Shown piece by piece: positions 40,320 through 52,381 of a DNA stretch of 64,000 nt. Each line of letters opens with the position of its first letter. The stretch's first letter is position 1. Position numbers and translations under genes: made by a program. Under the pieces are notes generated by a model. The model made no database searches and was not told the DNA's origin. It was given only the letters and a program-made list of their open reading frames with translations. Origin of the DNA: Corallium rubrum (lineage: Eukaryota > Cnidaria > Anthozoa > Scleralcyonacea > Coralliidae); contig CAXIUP010000285.1 of assembly GCA_964035015.1 (NCBI GenBank), positions 409,501-473,500 on the forward strand, written 5' to 3'.

Positions 40320-40810
40320 ATAGACCGCCGTCATCACGATTTAATGGAACGTGGGCGCTATTGATGTGCCAAGCCTCCTAATTTTTTAACGTCTTTGGTG
40401 CAACCGTGGGTTGGTAGTAATAATTTTTGAATTATCCCACGCAATCTCATGGTTGGTTTTGCACGCCTGCTCCGACAAAGCAGAATTTTCCTTTTTTGAA
40501 AAGGAAACCGCTTTTTTGGTGCACTTTTAAACGCGTGCTAAACTGACGTTTTCCCTGGTCGATGTACTCCTGATTACAGTCATTGAACGGAATGGAATAA
40601 ATAGCATCTTTGCTCTGTTCTTTCACAATACGATCCTTAGGTTTTGCAAAAATTAGGTTTTTGAGCAACTTTTACGTTGAAACTGCCGAATATTCTTTTA
40701 ATTGGTTCTGCAATTCCTTGAATGTACGGAACAATCGCAAAACCCATCGTCGAATTTTCATCCTCAGTGTTTTTGCGTGGTCGTGGTGTAAATGGTTTTA
40801 AACAGTTCTT
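40320..40810 (-). pseudogene. Penelope-like element: RT C-terminus and GIY-YIG endonuclease, frameshifted
   Basis: Read in three pieces on the minus strand: FAIVPYIQGIAEPIKR (end of the RT region); KPKD with IYSIPFNDCNQEYIDQGKRQ and FSTRLKVHQK (GIY-YIG domain with YIG changed to YID); then, after a frame change near 40500, SEQACKTNHEIAWDNSKIIT and EAWHINSAHVPLNRDDGGL* at 40320. This is the typical end of Penelope-like proteins. At least two frameshifts and the altered YIG motif make it inactive. Confidence 0.82.
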
Positions 40811-40814
40811 TTAA

Positions 40815-42270
40815 GAAATCATTAGGATAGTATATTCGCCTTTAAAACGTCAAATACATACTGTTGCTCACTTTCCCTCAACTCGGCACTTACACGGTAT
40901 GCCCTGGGCTCGCAAAAACAAAGTTTCAAGAACTTTGTTCTTGAGAGCACAGGGCATACCACAAATTATAAGCTTAAATACGCTTACATATTTTAGAAAA
41001 CAAAGTTGTTCGTACATAGACAACAAGACGCCAGCTACGGAGTTTTCTGCGTATGACAATAGAATTCAAGAAGACTAGAGCCTAGAGGGTTGAGGTGCTC
41101 ATAACTACAGATTCTTTAAACCCAACCGGAGGTCCGGAGCGAGTTGCAAAGAGAAAAACACTAACGCACAGTTTTATATGATACGTAACGTATATCTATC
41201 TCCTCCAGAAAGCTATTTTTCTGTAATTTCTTTCTCAGTCAATGTCGCTGCATGTGTCGTGTTCATTCATTATTAAGTAGTCAAGAATCTTGCGCACCAA
41301 ATGATTCAAAAGCAGCTACTTACACTCAAGAATCTAAACAATAGAATGAATCACTGCATACACACGTTAAGAGCGATTAACTGCCCATTTCATGACCTTG
41401 ACCAAAACAATATTGTTTCTCTTCTCGATCGACGATCGTAAAATGGCTCTATACACAAAATTTCTTTTCTTTAAACAGTGACTATAAGTACGTTCACTAA
41501 CGCTAACATTTCAAGTGAATGATATTGACGAATATAGTCGTATACACTATCAACAAATTAAAATCGAACGATTTAGATCACAGACATAAAAATTTTAGGT
41601 CTAGTTGGTGTAGGATATCGTCATTCGATCGCGAGTTATTATTGTACGGCCGTAAAGTAATATACCAATACCTAGAAAAAATGGCGTACTGACTGGCCAG
41701 TTTGGTGTAAGATATGCGCCGCGCCTCTATAGACCAAAACGTTTATCACAAGTCCGTAAAATTCAAACTAAACCCTGAAAAGTGTTCATGAGACACGAGT
41801 TCATCACGAATAGTTAACGTAGTCGGATAGGCACACAAATTACAAATAGCCGAAACAGGTAAGAATTCATGACGGTAAGTGATCGACAAAACATTGCGCA
41901 GAGAAACTACGCAACTAAATGTGATACTGACAAAGCAGTTTCTATATTATGATTGAAATCGGGCGCTTTGACCGCGCCTACTAGTATTAATACATTACTA
42001 TTATTTGTGCAGTTGTAAGCATAGTAAGTAAGGATTGTGAGCATAGTCACTGTCAGTCACATTACTGATGAACTGCCAAAAAGTACCATCAACGTCCAAG
42101 AACACCTTCACCAAAACAAAGCTGACCAAAAGCGAGAAAACTCGCACGATTGTAAGAAAAAACTCGCATGATTGAGCAAGCAACATTCCTCACCGGAAGC
42201 ATGAATACTACCGGAAGTAAATTTTGCAAAACTGCATCTGCGCGACCTGGAAAAAAACCCAGAAACAAAC
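40815..42270. other. Receptor intron, one hairpin, no gene
   Basis: A hairpin at about 40895-40962 (GGTATGCCCTGGGCTCGCAA / GAGAGCACAGGGCATACC). The rest is AT-rich with no convincing ORF or repeat. Confidence 0.45.
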
Positions 42271-42275
42271 ACGGA

Positions 42276-42321
42276 GCTGAAACCTAGACACGGCCTACCA
42301 CAGACAGGTAGCCAGAGTAAT
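42276..42321 (-). repeat. Helitron-type terminal block, copy 3
   Basis: The minus strand reads ATTACTCTGGCTACCTGTCT then TGTCTAGGTTTCAGC, a diverged copy of the 7899-7937 block. Confidence 0.5.
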
Positions 42322-42483
42322 GAATACTGATAAAAACATATAATGTATGACAATGGTGTCCATACACGACCAGTTTATTGAACTCAGTTGTTCAATATGT
42401 TAAACAGCAGCACGAGCAGTTTTAATAGGATAAACAATGACTATTAAGGCAACATCATGCATGGGGTTGGGATAAAATGCGGA

Positions 42484-42545
42484 AGCGGAATTGCGGAAAC
42501 GGAATGACGGAATTGGGGATAAAACGCGGAATTGGACGTAAATTG
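42484..42545 (-). repeat. Isolated copy of the 19-bp satellite end
   Basis: GGAATTGGGGATAAAACGCG and the preceding GGAAACGGAATGACGG are the complement of the right end of the 44566-44990 array (CGCCATTCCGTTTCCGC). This makes an inverted pair 2.4 kb apart. Confidence 0.7.
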
Positions 42546-43054
42546 GCGAATATAGGAATGCCGAATAACACGTGACGTCGAATACACTGTTAGTTTGTTA
42601 AAATTATATTTCTCACAATACCACGGCGCTGTGATATAGCAAAATTCTACTGAAAAGCACTATGGTGATCTAGACCGTCTGTATAAAGATTTGAATTTTT
42701 ATTATAGCATCTTATTTATTAATTTCCGTGAGTATGGCGTAAATCGGAAATTATACTTATGGTCAAAAACTGATAAGACTCGGGGACGAAAACTTAAACA
42801 GAAAAAAAAAATCTAAAAGGCAAAACCTAAAACTGGATCTGACCTGCTGTCTGACGCTCTAGGAGGTTGGGAAGTAATGTTTTTTACATTATCTTTCGGT
42901 TGGAAGGCAATATGGCAGTCTCGCTGTCTCTGCTCATAACAGCAAAAGATAGGTAAATAGGTAAACCTTAACGTGTGTCTCTTGTAAAACTATATGTGGA
43001 CCTAATTCTGTGCTGCTCTTGGGCAAATAAGCACAATGCAGAAATGTATAATGC

Positions 43055-44203
43055 TTAAGGTGGCTCGATACGAAAAACCTATAAACAATCAGATTTTTCC
43101 TTCTAAAACGTTTCACGGCGTAGATTCATGTCTTATTCTAGTTCCTTGCACAGCCCTAGTGTTACTCTTGAGTATTAAAAGAATTAGACAGGAGGGGGGA
43201 AATCTTTGTTCTAGTAAGTTCAGAAATGCTAATTTGCATTAAATTTGCATATTACAATAAATGTGATTTGTCCAGATACACAAATGCTGCAAGTGGAAAA
43301 TTATCAGCACTGACACTAGGACTATGCAAGGAACTAGAATGAGGCACAAATGTACACTGCAAAACGTTTTAGAGGAAAAAAATATGATTTTTTAAAATTG
43401 GTGCCTTAGTTTGGGTGAGCTGTGTCTCTTACCCAGTTCTCTTGACCGAGCTATGGAAAGGAGTGAGATCTTGAGTTTTTTCGGCGAGTTGCTTGGATGT
43501 CCAATTTTGTGACGTCAGAGCGTCATACTGCAGTGTCGAGTATTTACGGAGGTAAATACGAATGGAATGTTTGGCAATGATTGGTGAGTGAGTGTCCACG
43601 ATAGCAATGGATTTTCTGAACTGGAAATGCTACGAGTCAAGCCGTGCTGGAGAGTTTATCTTGTCGAGGTAAGATATCAGTTTCTACAACTGACAACTGT
43701 GTTTCTTGGTAGGAGATTTCACGGTGGGTGGAGTGGGCAATTTTGGGTGGAGTGGGCAATCTCGGGTGGAGTGGGCAATCTCGGGTGGAGTAGGCAATCG
43801 GGTGGAGTGAGCAATCTTGGGTTGGGTGGAGTGGGCAATCTTGGGTGCAGTGGGCAATCTCGGGTGCAGTGGGCAATCTTGGGTGGAGTGGGCAATCTCG
43901 GGTGGAGTGGGCAATCTCGGGTGGAGTAGGCAATTGGGTGGAGTGAGCAATCTTGGGTTGGGTGGAGTGGGCAATCTTGGGTGGAGTGGGCAATCTCGGG
44001 TGGAGTGGGCAATCTCGGGTGGAGTGAGCAATCTCGGGCCGGTGGAGTTAGCAATCTCGGGTGGAATGGGCAAGGGGGGGTGTCACATTGGCCACAGACT
44101 GCATAGAGTTGCCTGCAGAGTAGGTTAAACGTTTTTGTCCTATTTCAGGCAGCACTTCACTTGCGATAGTAATTTCTAGTTTATTCCTACCAAGCCACCT
44201 TAA
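43055..44203. mobile_element. Element with TTAAGGTGGCT ends (candidate TTAA-target transposon)
   Basis: TTAAGGTGGCT at 43055 and AGCCACCTTAA ending at 44203. TTAA targets are used by piggyBac and Kolobok elements. The flanks on both sides share CCTAATTCTGTG...ACAGAAAT, so the target may itself have been duplicated. No transposase. It includes the 19-bp minisatellite at 43725-44065. Confidence 0.5.
43725..44065 (+). repeat. 19-bp minisatellite GGGTGGAGTGGGCAATCTC
   Basis: About 17 units, with variants ATCTT, GTAGGCAATC and GTGAGCAATC. A block of about 135 bp appears twice (higher-order duplication). ORFs in several frames on both strands are repeat artefacts. Confidence 0.95.
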
Positions 44204-44565
44204 ATGTATATCTGCATGCCTAATTCTGTGTTGAACACAATACAGAAATATCTAATTGCTGCATCAACGTATCTGCATTGCACATTACTCCAAAAAGGGG
44301 AGATGTTCAAAGCAGAGATGCTCGGAAATTAAAGACGTGCCAATCGGGTAAACTCTCATCTTCCGTGTCCTTTGGTCGTCATTTGTTTTTATTGCGTTGC
44401 GAGAAAGTAGAAACGTGCAACTCAATGCCACTTCAAAGTATTATTTTAGAAGTGAGCTGAACACACTTTCTAAGTTCTTATTGAAATTCAATAACTGAGA
44501 CCTGGGGCAAATCTTTCGCTGATTCGTATTTTGTAAATTGATCGGCGGCGTACTGGTTAATTCGT

Positions 44566-44985
44566 ATGCTGTCTTTTATCCCCAATTCCGCGTTTTATCT
44601 CCAATTCCGCGTTTTATCTCCAATTCCGCGTTTTATCTCCAATTCCGCGTTTTATCTCCAATTCCGCGTTTTATCTCCAATTCCGCGTTTTATCTCCAAT
44701 TCCGCGTTTTATCTCCAATTGTGCGTTTTATCTTCAATGCTGCGTTTTATCTCCAATTCCGCGTTTTGTTCCCAATTCCGCGTTTTATCCCCAATTCCGC
44801 GTTTTATCCCCAATTCCGCGTTTTATCTCCAATTCCGCGTTTTATCCCCAAGTCCGCGATATATCCCCAATTCCGCGTTATATCTCCAATTCCGCGTTTT
44901 GTTACCAATTCCACATTTAGTTACCAATTCCGCGTTTTATCTCCAATTCCGCGTTTTATCCCCAATTCCGCCATTCCGTTTCCGC
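44566..44985 (+). repeat. 19-bp minisatellite CGCGTTTTATCTCCAATTC
   Basis: About 21 units with ATCTCC/ATCCCC and GTTACC variants. It has the same unit length as the array 500 bp to the left but no sequence similarity. ORFs reading FYLQFRVLSPIPRF are artefacts. Confidence 0.95.
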
Positions 44986-45099
44986 ACAGACTACACGTTT
45001 TGTTTTGGTGTGAAGCTTTTAGCATCGATTGTCGGCTGTTAACATTGTGATTCTTAATTATATTCCATGTTAATAGTGAAATCAAAGTAGTGTGCTAAT

Positions 45100-45590
45100 T
45101 AACAATTATTCACCGAAGTGGAGGTGAATAGTGCTGGATATTCATTCACCGAGCCACGAAGCTGCGAGGTAAATATCTACACTATTCACCGACACTGAGG
45201 TGAATATTTGTTTGAGCATATACCTCCTCATAAATGAAATAATAAGTTTAACATTCTTATATTTTTCGGTATTTTCATACAAGATACGGCCGCTAGCAAA
45301 TTGGCGTACTCGATATTTGTCGACAAAACAGTTTTTACAACTTTTGAATATATTAATGGCTAGAAAATTGTAAAGAAACATACCTGTGGACACTCTTCTA
45401 CTAAATTTTGTTGACTTTTCTCGTTATTCTACTAGGAGATTTTGTTGATAAACAAGGCTGATCTGTAAACAAAGCAAAACTGGCCGCCATTTTGTTTTTC
45501 CCGCAGGTGAATAGTGCAGGATATCCCGAGCTAGAGGAACCAATCAGATTGCGTGAAAAGCACTATTCACCTGCGAGGTATATGCTAACA
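45100..45590. mobile_element. Inverted-repeat element with GGTGAATAGTGC ends
   Basis: GAGGTGAATAGTGCTGGATA (45118) and repeated CTATTCACCG inside pair with GCACTATTCACCTGCGAGGT (45562). The right part has GGTGAATAGTGCAGGATATC. Non-coding. Confidence 0.65.
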
Positions 45591-47089
45591 TTAAATATTA
45601 GCAGCTCGGCATCTGGAGCTTGCACTGTAACAAAGAGAATTATGCAGTTTGACATGCAACAGTTATGCAGTCACGTTGCAAAGTGGCAGTTAACTTTTAG
45701 TTTAAAAAACACAGTATGCAGGGCTTTCAAAATAAGCCGGCGACCGGCGGTGCTCCGCCGGTTGCCACGAGGTTTACCGCCGGCTACTTTTCTTTCAAAT
45801 ATCAATATATCTACTCTGCACCTTTCTCTCTACTTTAAGCATCAAAATAAAGTCATTCTTTACTCAACCTTGTCTACTTTTATTCCTCGATGTTTGTATA
45901 TTCGTTCAAAAATATTGACGTCGTCCATCTTGGTAAGCGGAAAAAACGAGTACTTCGAGTAATCCTGTCGAAATGTATCCGTCGATCCATAATAATTTGA
46001 TTACTCAAAGAAAAGCCCTGTGTGCCTTTAGATCCTTCATCCGATGTCTAAGACCCCGTTTACACGATGCCGTTTTCATGTCATTTTTGTGCCGGTATCG
46101 TGAAACGGGGTCTAACAAACGCCGCGGGACGCTTTTTTCGTTTGGAATTACTAAAAAACATGCAACTTACCAGGTAAAAATGTACTGAGTTAAATTATGT
46201 ATCACTAAGACTGATTTATTTTTTTTAAAAGACGTTTTCTGTCGTAAAACTCAAGTCATCGACATCGTTATTTTTATTGATTTGCATATTAAACATATTT
46301 GGTAGTCACGTGCATGAATTTATTGACATATATTATGCAGTACTCCTCAAACCAAACAATTCTCTTCCAGGGGCGGCGCGCTAAGGTATTAAAGGTATTA
46401 GTCTAATACCTTTTTTTTCTCCAGATTGAAATGAATTGTAAAATAATATAATTATTCCATCACAAAGTACTTATTCTTACAGAACAGAGACGGAATGATT
46501 GTTTGATTTCAATTATCTGGTAGCTAAGCACTAAAAAGTTTAGTATTCCACAGTACCATACCGTCCTCGCTGAATCGCGCAACGTCCTTCGACTTTAGCG
46601 ACGAGTGTTTGAAAGGCTTAGACCTCAAGGTATTAGAATCTCAAAACTAATACCTTGGCTTGACAAGAAACGCGGATTTTCGGTGTTAAATTTCACCACA
46701 GGTGGTACAATATTTATATTTTGAAGTCAGACCCTTTACTATTTCGATTTAAAACTGCTTTTGTTTCGCAGCCAGAAGTCTGCAATTTTTTTCACTTCAT
46801 TACATTAACAATATATAACATCCCAATATATAAATCATCCATGTAGTATCGGCTGTATCGCCTATTTCACAAGGAAAAGCTCCTAACACTGGAGTTCAAT
46901 ACTTCAATAATATGGAAACAAAGAGCGATTATTTATAACAATTTTGAAGCTTTGATATGGCGACTAGAACTTATCTGACGAAAGGAAAACCTTCTTGAAT
47001 CCATCTTTAACAAAACAAGACGCCTGCTAGGCGTTAACTCGGGCTACTTAATAGTGGACACTGGAGCAAAACAATGAAATAGTGGCCAA

Positions 47090-47250
47090 TCGGCCATATT
47101 GGTGTACCAAAACAATGAAATGGTGGCAATACTGATGAACCAAAACAATGAAATGGTGGCCATACTGGTGTACCAAAACATTGAAATGGTGGCCATACTG
47201 GTGTACAAAAACATTGGAATGGTCGGGCTATATTGGTGTATCCAAACAAT
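47090..47250. repeat. 33-bp tandem repeat
   Basis: About five units containing AACAATGAAATGGTGGCCAT and TACTGGTGTACCA. Confidence 0.88.
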
Positions 47251-47764
47251 AATACACACTTGATGAAAGTAATGTATAAACTGTTTAACGACATCGACTT
47301 TTAGTGCAAGACACCAGTACAATAATAAACAATACAAGCAAATAAAGCAAACCACAAATATTAATAGTTACCTCAATACACTTAAGCTTACATACAGCAT
47401 TCACAGACTGTCAGACACAAGTCTGTTCAGTTAAATGACAACTTCGACGAAGATGTGAAACACAGCATGTTTACCTTTCACTTGCAAGTTGGCTTTATCA
47501 ACTTTCTTTGTTCTTTGATTTACAGCATTGAGCAACATTTTTCAGTACCATTTAATTAATAACACATGTAAATTGTCGGAGAATCACATTGATCGAGAAT
47601 TTTCGTAAAAGTTTGATCGAGTACTACACATTTTCAGCGTACGGTTATCGAGATCGCGGACCAACCCACGTCTACTATGGTATAAAAGCATTGCGAACGT
47701 GTTTATCATTAAAACACAAATTCACTTCGAACAACACAACCAAAGGCGTCAGAAGAAAAAACTC

Positions 47765-47922
47765 GCTACTCCTGCATGAAAATCCGCCATGATGAAACAT
47801 CAGCATTTGAGCTGTGACGTCATGCCTGCAGTTTCGCAAAGCCTGTTGGGGCCATATCGCGACCGAAAAAACAAAAACCAGACCGAAACCTAGACTCGTT
47901 CTACCACAGTAGCCCGAGTAAT
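47765..47922 (-). repeat. Helitron-type terminal block, copy 4, and adjoining repeat
   Basis: 47882-47922 is the block (minus ATTACTCGGGCTACTGTGGT, GAGTCTAGGTTTCGG). The adjoining 47765-47860 is the complement of 51687-51776 (GCTTTGCGAAACTGCAGGCA, GACGTCACAGCTCAAATGCT), so one Helitron-like family has opposite copies 4 kb apart. Confidence 0.65.
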
Positions 47923-48949
47923 AAAGGCATAATTCTTCCTTCAAAGGTAAGAACGATGCGAATATTTGTATATCTAAGAACGCAATCCTACAAGGTATTA
48001 GTTTTGCGATTCTAATACCTTGACCACTTGGCGTTCGCAAAAGCAGGCAGACGTTGCGCTGATCATATGTATTGTCGGCGCATCAGGCAAGCTAAGCCGG
48101 GATGAGTTTTGAGTTGACGGCTGTTGTGGCCATCGCTGGGATGTTTCAAAACTTTTTTCTTTACTATCGAGTCACAACTGTTAACTGTAAACTTAAAAAC
48201 TAAGTAAGAGAACAGTGAACAAGTTTGTTATGCATTGCCAACAATTCAACGGGTTTCTCCATGCCGCATATTGACATTCAATCCTGATTTTCGATTTTGC
48301 CCCAATTCCCACAAGTAGACTTACCGTTTGCGCAGTTTGAATATAAGGAATGTACCGCTACAATATTATTAATCACTAAGTCACATCACAGTCATAGACA
48401 GATATAATTCAATGGATGTTTCCGTTAATTTGGTCATGAAGTCATCGAACTGCGTTAAATACTTAGCATTTAGATCTTCATCTCGCTTGATTTTTTCAAA
48501 GAATATCTTCTGTAGAATGCTGGAAATTGCATTTCAGAGCCTCTACATTTCAAAATTTTCTGGGGGTGGATACCCCCAGACCCCCCTACCTTATATACCA
48601 CAACTAATAACAAAAAATTTACGCTCCGCGCCGCCCCTGTTCTCTTCACATATAATTATTGTTTACTTTGTCATATCTTCTTATTTAAAATTACCTTTAC
48701 AAACAAATAAAAATTGTTAATTGTTTTACTTACTATATTTTTATTATAACTAAAAGACTGCAAATTTGTAAAGTTTGATAAAATTCGGTATAAAAAAATG
48801 TCTAAGCAGTTGTTCTTTATTACAATATATTAGAGCGGCTTTAGTTGTAGTTTAAAGATAAAAACTCCCCACTCGCCTCACAGCCGCCTAGTTTCTCATC
48901 ACAGCCGCCTACTTGAAATAATTCTGAAAGCCCTGAGTATGTCAACATG

Positions 48950-49900
48950 GTTGACTGTGTCAGCAGCATAAAGCATAAACATGCAATAACTTTTGGCTGT
49001 GAACTATTTTAAAATAGTTGGAGTATTTTAGGATCACGTGCCGAGCTTTTGCCAGCGTTAACTAGAGATAGTTAGAGTATAGTTTATAGAGATCAGATTT
49101 AAATAACTGTGCTGATGTGAATAGGTCTCTTAGTTCATTGGGTAGTTGGTTTCAAGTGGATCTTGTTGTAGGATACTACTATTGCTAGAAAATGAGTCGA
49201 AGGAAAGAACTTAATCAAATCATTATGATAAGTTAGATGTAATTGCCTTCGAGTAATGATGATGTCACAATAAAATAATGATTAGAAATACATGAACGCA
49301 ACAACCCCTCGCCCGCTTTTACATGCGTTTACGTAAACTCCCCCATGATTAAAATAAGCAACACCTGATCCGTTTTTGTATACAAGTATAAACCCCCATT
49401 CAAAAAACCCCGCCCATCCCTTACATCCTGTTTTATGCATGTAGCTCTTCTGTTATTGACAAATTTCCAAAGCAATGTTTGGTTGAGGAAAAACTTGTGC
49501 CATGTCCTAATAGCGCTAGAAACTGATAGCAAAAACAAACAATAATTACAGAGGCTTATATAAACTTAAGCTGGCAAACTGTTCCAATGTTAAACCTCAG
49601 AATAGAAATAGGTACGCAATGCGTACATGCGGACACTGGTATTTATTTAGCTTGAGAGTCTAAGATAACTAATTGGGGATTGTAAATTCAATTTCATTCA
49701 AACATACCAAAACATACTGAAAATACTAGAGAATCTTGTGACATATATAAGAGCCCAGCACAAAATTCGAGGTAGTTGTATTATTCAAAATATTTATTTA
49801 GACGTAATGCTTTGTTGTATTACTAATTACAACATGTTCAAAGGCTAAATTACTATTTCAGTGAATTTAAATATTTAAATTTTCATTACATTCAATTACC
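48950..49900. other. Receptor intron, nothing recognised
   Basis: No ORF, tandem repeat or inverted structure stands out. Confidence 0.4.
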
Positions 49901-49904
49901 TATC

Positions 49905-49907
<3 letters not shown>

Positions 49908-49959
<52 letters not shown>

Positions 49960-49966
49960 TATTATT
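49908..49966 (+). repeat. (ATT)n microsatellite
   Basis: Nearly pure ATT units. It abuts a Helitron-type terminal block. Confidence 0.95.
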
Positions 49967-50318
49967 ACCCGAGCTACCTGTGGCTACCGGGCTTTCTGTA
50001 TTATTTTTCTTTGCGAAGCTTTGCTCTGTCTCGAAGTTTTTAGAAGATCACAAGTGACTTCAGAACATGCATTGTTATTAATCAGACATGTGGCTGAAAA
50101 TTGTGCTCACTACGCTTACAACCAGGGCGTTTATATGCTTACAACTGCAGACCTTGATCGCCGGTAAATCCACACTAAACGGTGCTGAGCTATTTACAGT
50201 ATATTTCGATCTGTGTCGTATTCGATTCCGCCGTCTCGATCAAGACAAACTGATTATAAAGGATTTGTATGATTTATTACTCGGGCTACCTGTGGTAGAA
50301 CGAGTCTAGGTTTCGGTC
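49962..50318 (+). repeat. Two Helitron-type terminal blocks, copies 5 and 6
   Basis: 49962-49997 (ATTACCCGAGCTACCTGTGG, diverged after it) and 50275-50318 (ATTACTCGGGCTACCTGTGG, CGAGTCTAGGTTTCGG), same orientation. The 280 bp between them contain no gene. Confidence 0.55.
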
Positions 50319-50319
50319 C

Positions 50320-51680
50320 AGTTTTTGTTTCGTTCCCCGCAGGAACGAAACTGTTACTGTGTTAGCTTTCCATTGACGTCACAAAAGAAACTGTCATCAC
50401 AGATGAAAATAGTCCAATCGCAGTGCAGTGTTGTTGGCAGCATAAGCCAAAACTTCGATCTTATCCAATGAAATCAAAATTCCGCATAAAAAATTTAGTT
50501 GTAGGTGTGGTTAAACGCCAAAACGAAGTGAAATAATATTGCTAATCTAGCATAATTAGCTGAACGACGTAAACAATCCCGTGAGAAGTGAATCATACAA
50601 TACTATGAACAAGCGAATGCTGAGTACGGTAGGAACGTTCCCCTCTTTGAATTCTCCGAAATTGCATTCTAACTGCTCGTTGCCGCTTTAGATTTAACAA
50701 TAAAGATTGAGATTGGGCGAATAGCATTCCGAAAGGTCGGGTCGAGTCAGTGGTCGAGTTGACCCTTGGCCTTGGAAAACCTACTCAATCACTCCAGTAT
50801 TTATTCCGATCAAATACAAACTTTGCAAGAATTACACACAGATTGAAGATTATTTAATAACTTTTAACTTAAATATCGGTGGCATAAATGACCGCTAATG
50901 TAGCCGGCTTTCCTAAACAGCGACATATAAATAACCGCAAAATTTCCGTCGTACTGACGCCACATGTACATTTCTCCTATTCACGTTGCCAAAATAATTG
51001 CGTTCTCAAGAACGCTAACAGGTAAGGCCTGGTTTATATATCGCACAATCATCGCATTTAATTAAGACAAATTTATAATTCATATTAACTTCGACGACAA
51101 CAATGCGACTTCGTTTTATACGACGAAATTAATTCAGACAATTAAATTTAATGTTTTGCACATTAAAACACGAAAAACTAAATTAAGAGCAGGAAATTTA
51201 TACATTTAATTCGTTGCGCCGTGACATCACATTTCAGTCTACGAATTTACTTTTCATTTAATTGATTAAATTACTATAAATTCGTCTGAAATGCGACGAT
51301 TGTCCGACGCATAAACTAGGCCTAAAAGAAACAGGAAGTGTGACTGTCCCGCTGTATGTTTTGTTGATGATTATCAAGAAAACGACTCCATTGAATGACA
51401 TTAAGTTCAAATTCAATCTGTTCAAATTCAGTTCCCCCGTAGGCCAAAAACCAATTGTACTTATACGCAGAACGTTTATACCTCTCCGCGACAGCGTAAC
51501 CATAAAAAAATTTTGCTTCCAAAATTGTAGGCCTTGTCGCGTCAGAGCACTGGCGGGAATTGGCCGAGCTAAAATTCGTCATTGCCCCCATCGGCATGCA
51601 ACAGCTTCTTATAAGAGGCTGACGGGAACGAAACAGCTATTTCTTTTTAGAAATAGTTTCTTGTTGGTATTATTATTGTT
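50320..51680. other. Receptor intron, nothing firm
   Basis: Short ORFs on both strands at 51258-51753 overlap one another and carry no recognisable domain. A hairpin-like AAATTAAT/ATTAATTT region lies near 51060-51270. Confidence 0.4.
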
Positions 51681-51686
51681 TTTGCA

Positions 51687-51776
51687 GGGGTCGCGATATT
51701 GCCCCGACAGGCTTTGCGAAACTGCAGGCATGACGTCACAGCTCAAATGCTGATGTTTCATCATGGCGGATTTTCA
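51687..51776 (+). repeat. Partner of the 47765-47860 repeat
   Basis: GGTCGCGATATTGCCCCGAC through CATCATGGCGGATTTTCATG, complement of 47765-47860 with few differences. Confidence 0.85.
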
Positions 51777-52381
51777 TGAACAGTGGCATTTCGATCGAGT
51801 AGTTCAAAGTGAAGTGTTTTTGCCAGCTGCTTGCTTGGTATGGAAGTGTTTGAAGTCAGTTATGCAGCTCGCAAGTATCTTGTTTATAAACTTCTCCGCC
51901 GGTGTTCACAAAACGGTTTCTAGCCCCGCCGAAGCTGTCGCATCCAAGTGGCAACCGACATTGGGTCTGGAACTGGACTACAACCGACAACGATATACAG
52001 ACTACAGTATATTTTTCTCATGGCTTTATAGCGGGTCTCTACATTCCATAAATATTTAATACCGCCAGTACAGAGTTAACGCTAACATTCTGGATCTTTA
52101 TATTGGCCTTTCTAATGCCTTTGGTCGAGCAATTGCAATGTTCATAGGTTTTCTACATATTGGCTTCAGCAATACTACATGTAACAGTTGTCTGCACGTT
52201 GTTCAATGATCTTGGCTGAATTGGTCTGAACTCAGGACCTGTTAAAACCTCATGAAAACTATTGCAAACAAAATCCAAGATGTGAGAACACAAGGAAAAT
52301 ACATGAAGATGACAGACTTTCAGGAAACAGTTTGTTGACATTGACAGCATCTTTATATTCTTTGCATTATTATTTGTGTGC

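Larger units (their letters stand above)
46368..48639. mobile_element. Inner hAT element with perfect 8-bp TSD
   Basis: Ends CAGGGGCGGCGCG and CGCGCCGCCCCTG; TTCTCTTC at 46360-46367 and 48640-48647. It lies inside the 45719-48935 element, so it is younger. The interior has AAGGTATTAG...CTAATACCTT inverted blocks (46382, 46625, 47993), a 33-bp tandem repeat and a Helitron-end copy. No transposase, so non-autonomous. Confidence 0.92.
45719..48935. mobile_element. Outer hAT-like element with 6-bp TSD
   Basis: Ends CAGGGCTTTCAAAATAAG and AATTCTGAAAGCCCTG; AGTATG at 45713-45718 and 48936-48941. Without the inner hAT it is about 940 bp. The CAGGG termini fit hAT; a 6-bp TSD fits the less common hAT5/hAT6-type families. 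No transposase ORF. Confidence 0.8.

Noticed and set aside
43588-44128. Overlapping ORFs on both strands reading WAISGGVGNL or RLPTPPEIAHS
   Set aside because: The 19-bp minisatellite is open in several frames at once, so no frame is favoured.
4105-44985. CRISPR array or prokaryotic system
   Set aside because: The repeats are contiguous tandem units without unique spacers, and the genome is plainly animal (introns, SINEs, Penelope, Ig domains).
44538-45050. 170- and 158-codon ORFs reading FYLQFRVLSPIPRF
   Set aside because: Artefacts of the second 19-bp minisatellite; both frames carry the same peptide, shifted.
47034-47355. ORFs reading PFQCFGTPVW
   Set aside because: Translations of the 33-bp tandem repeat.
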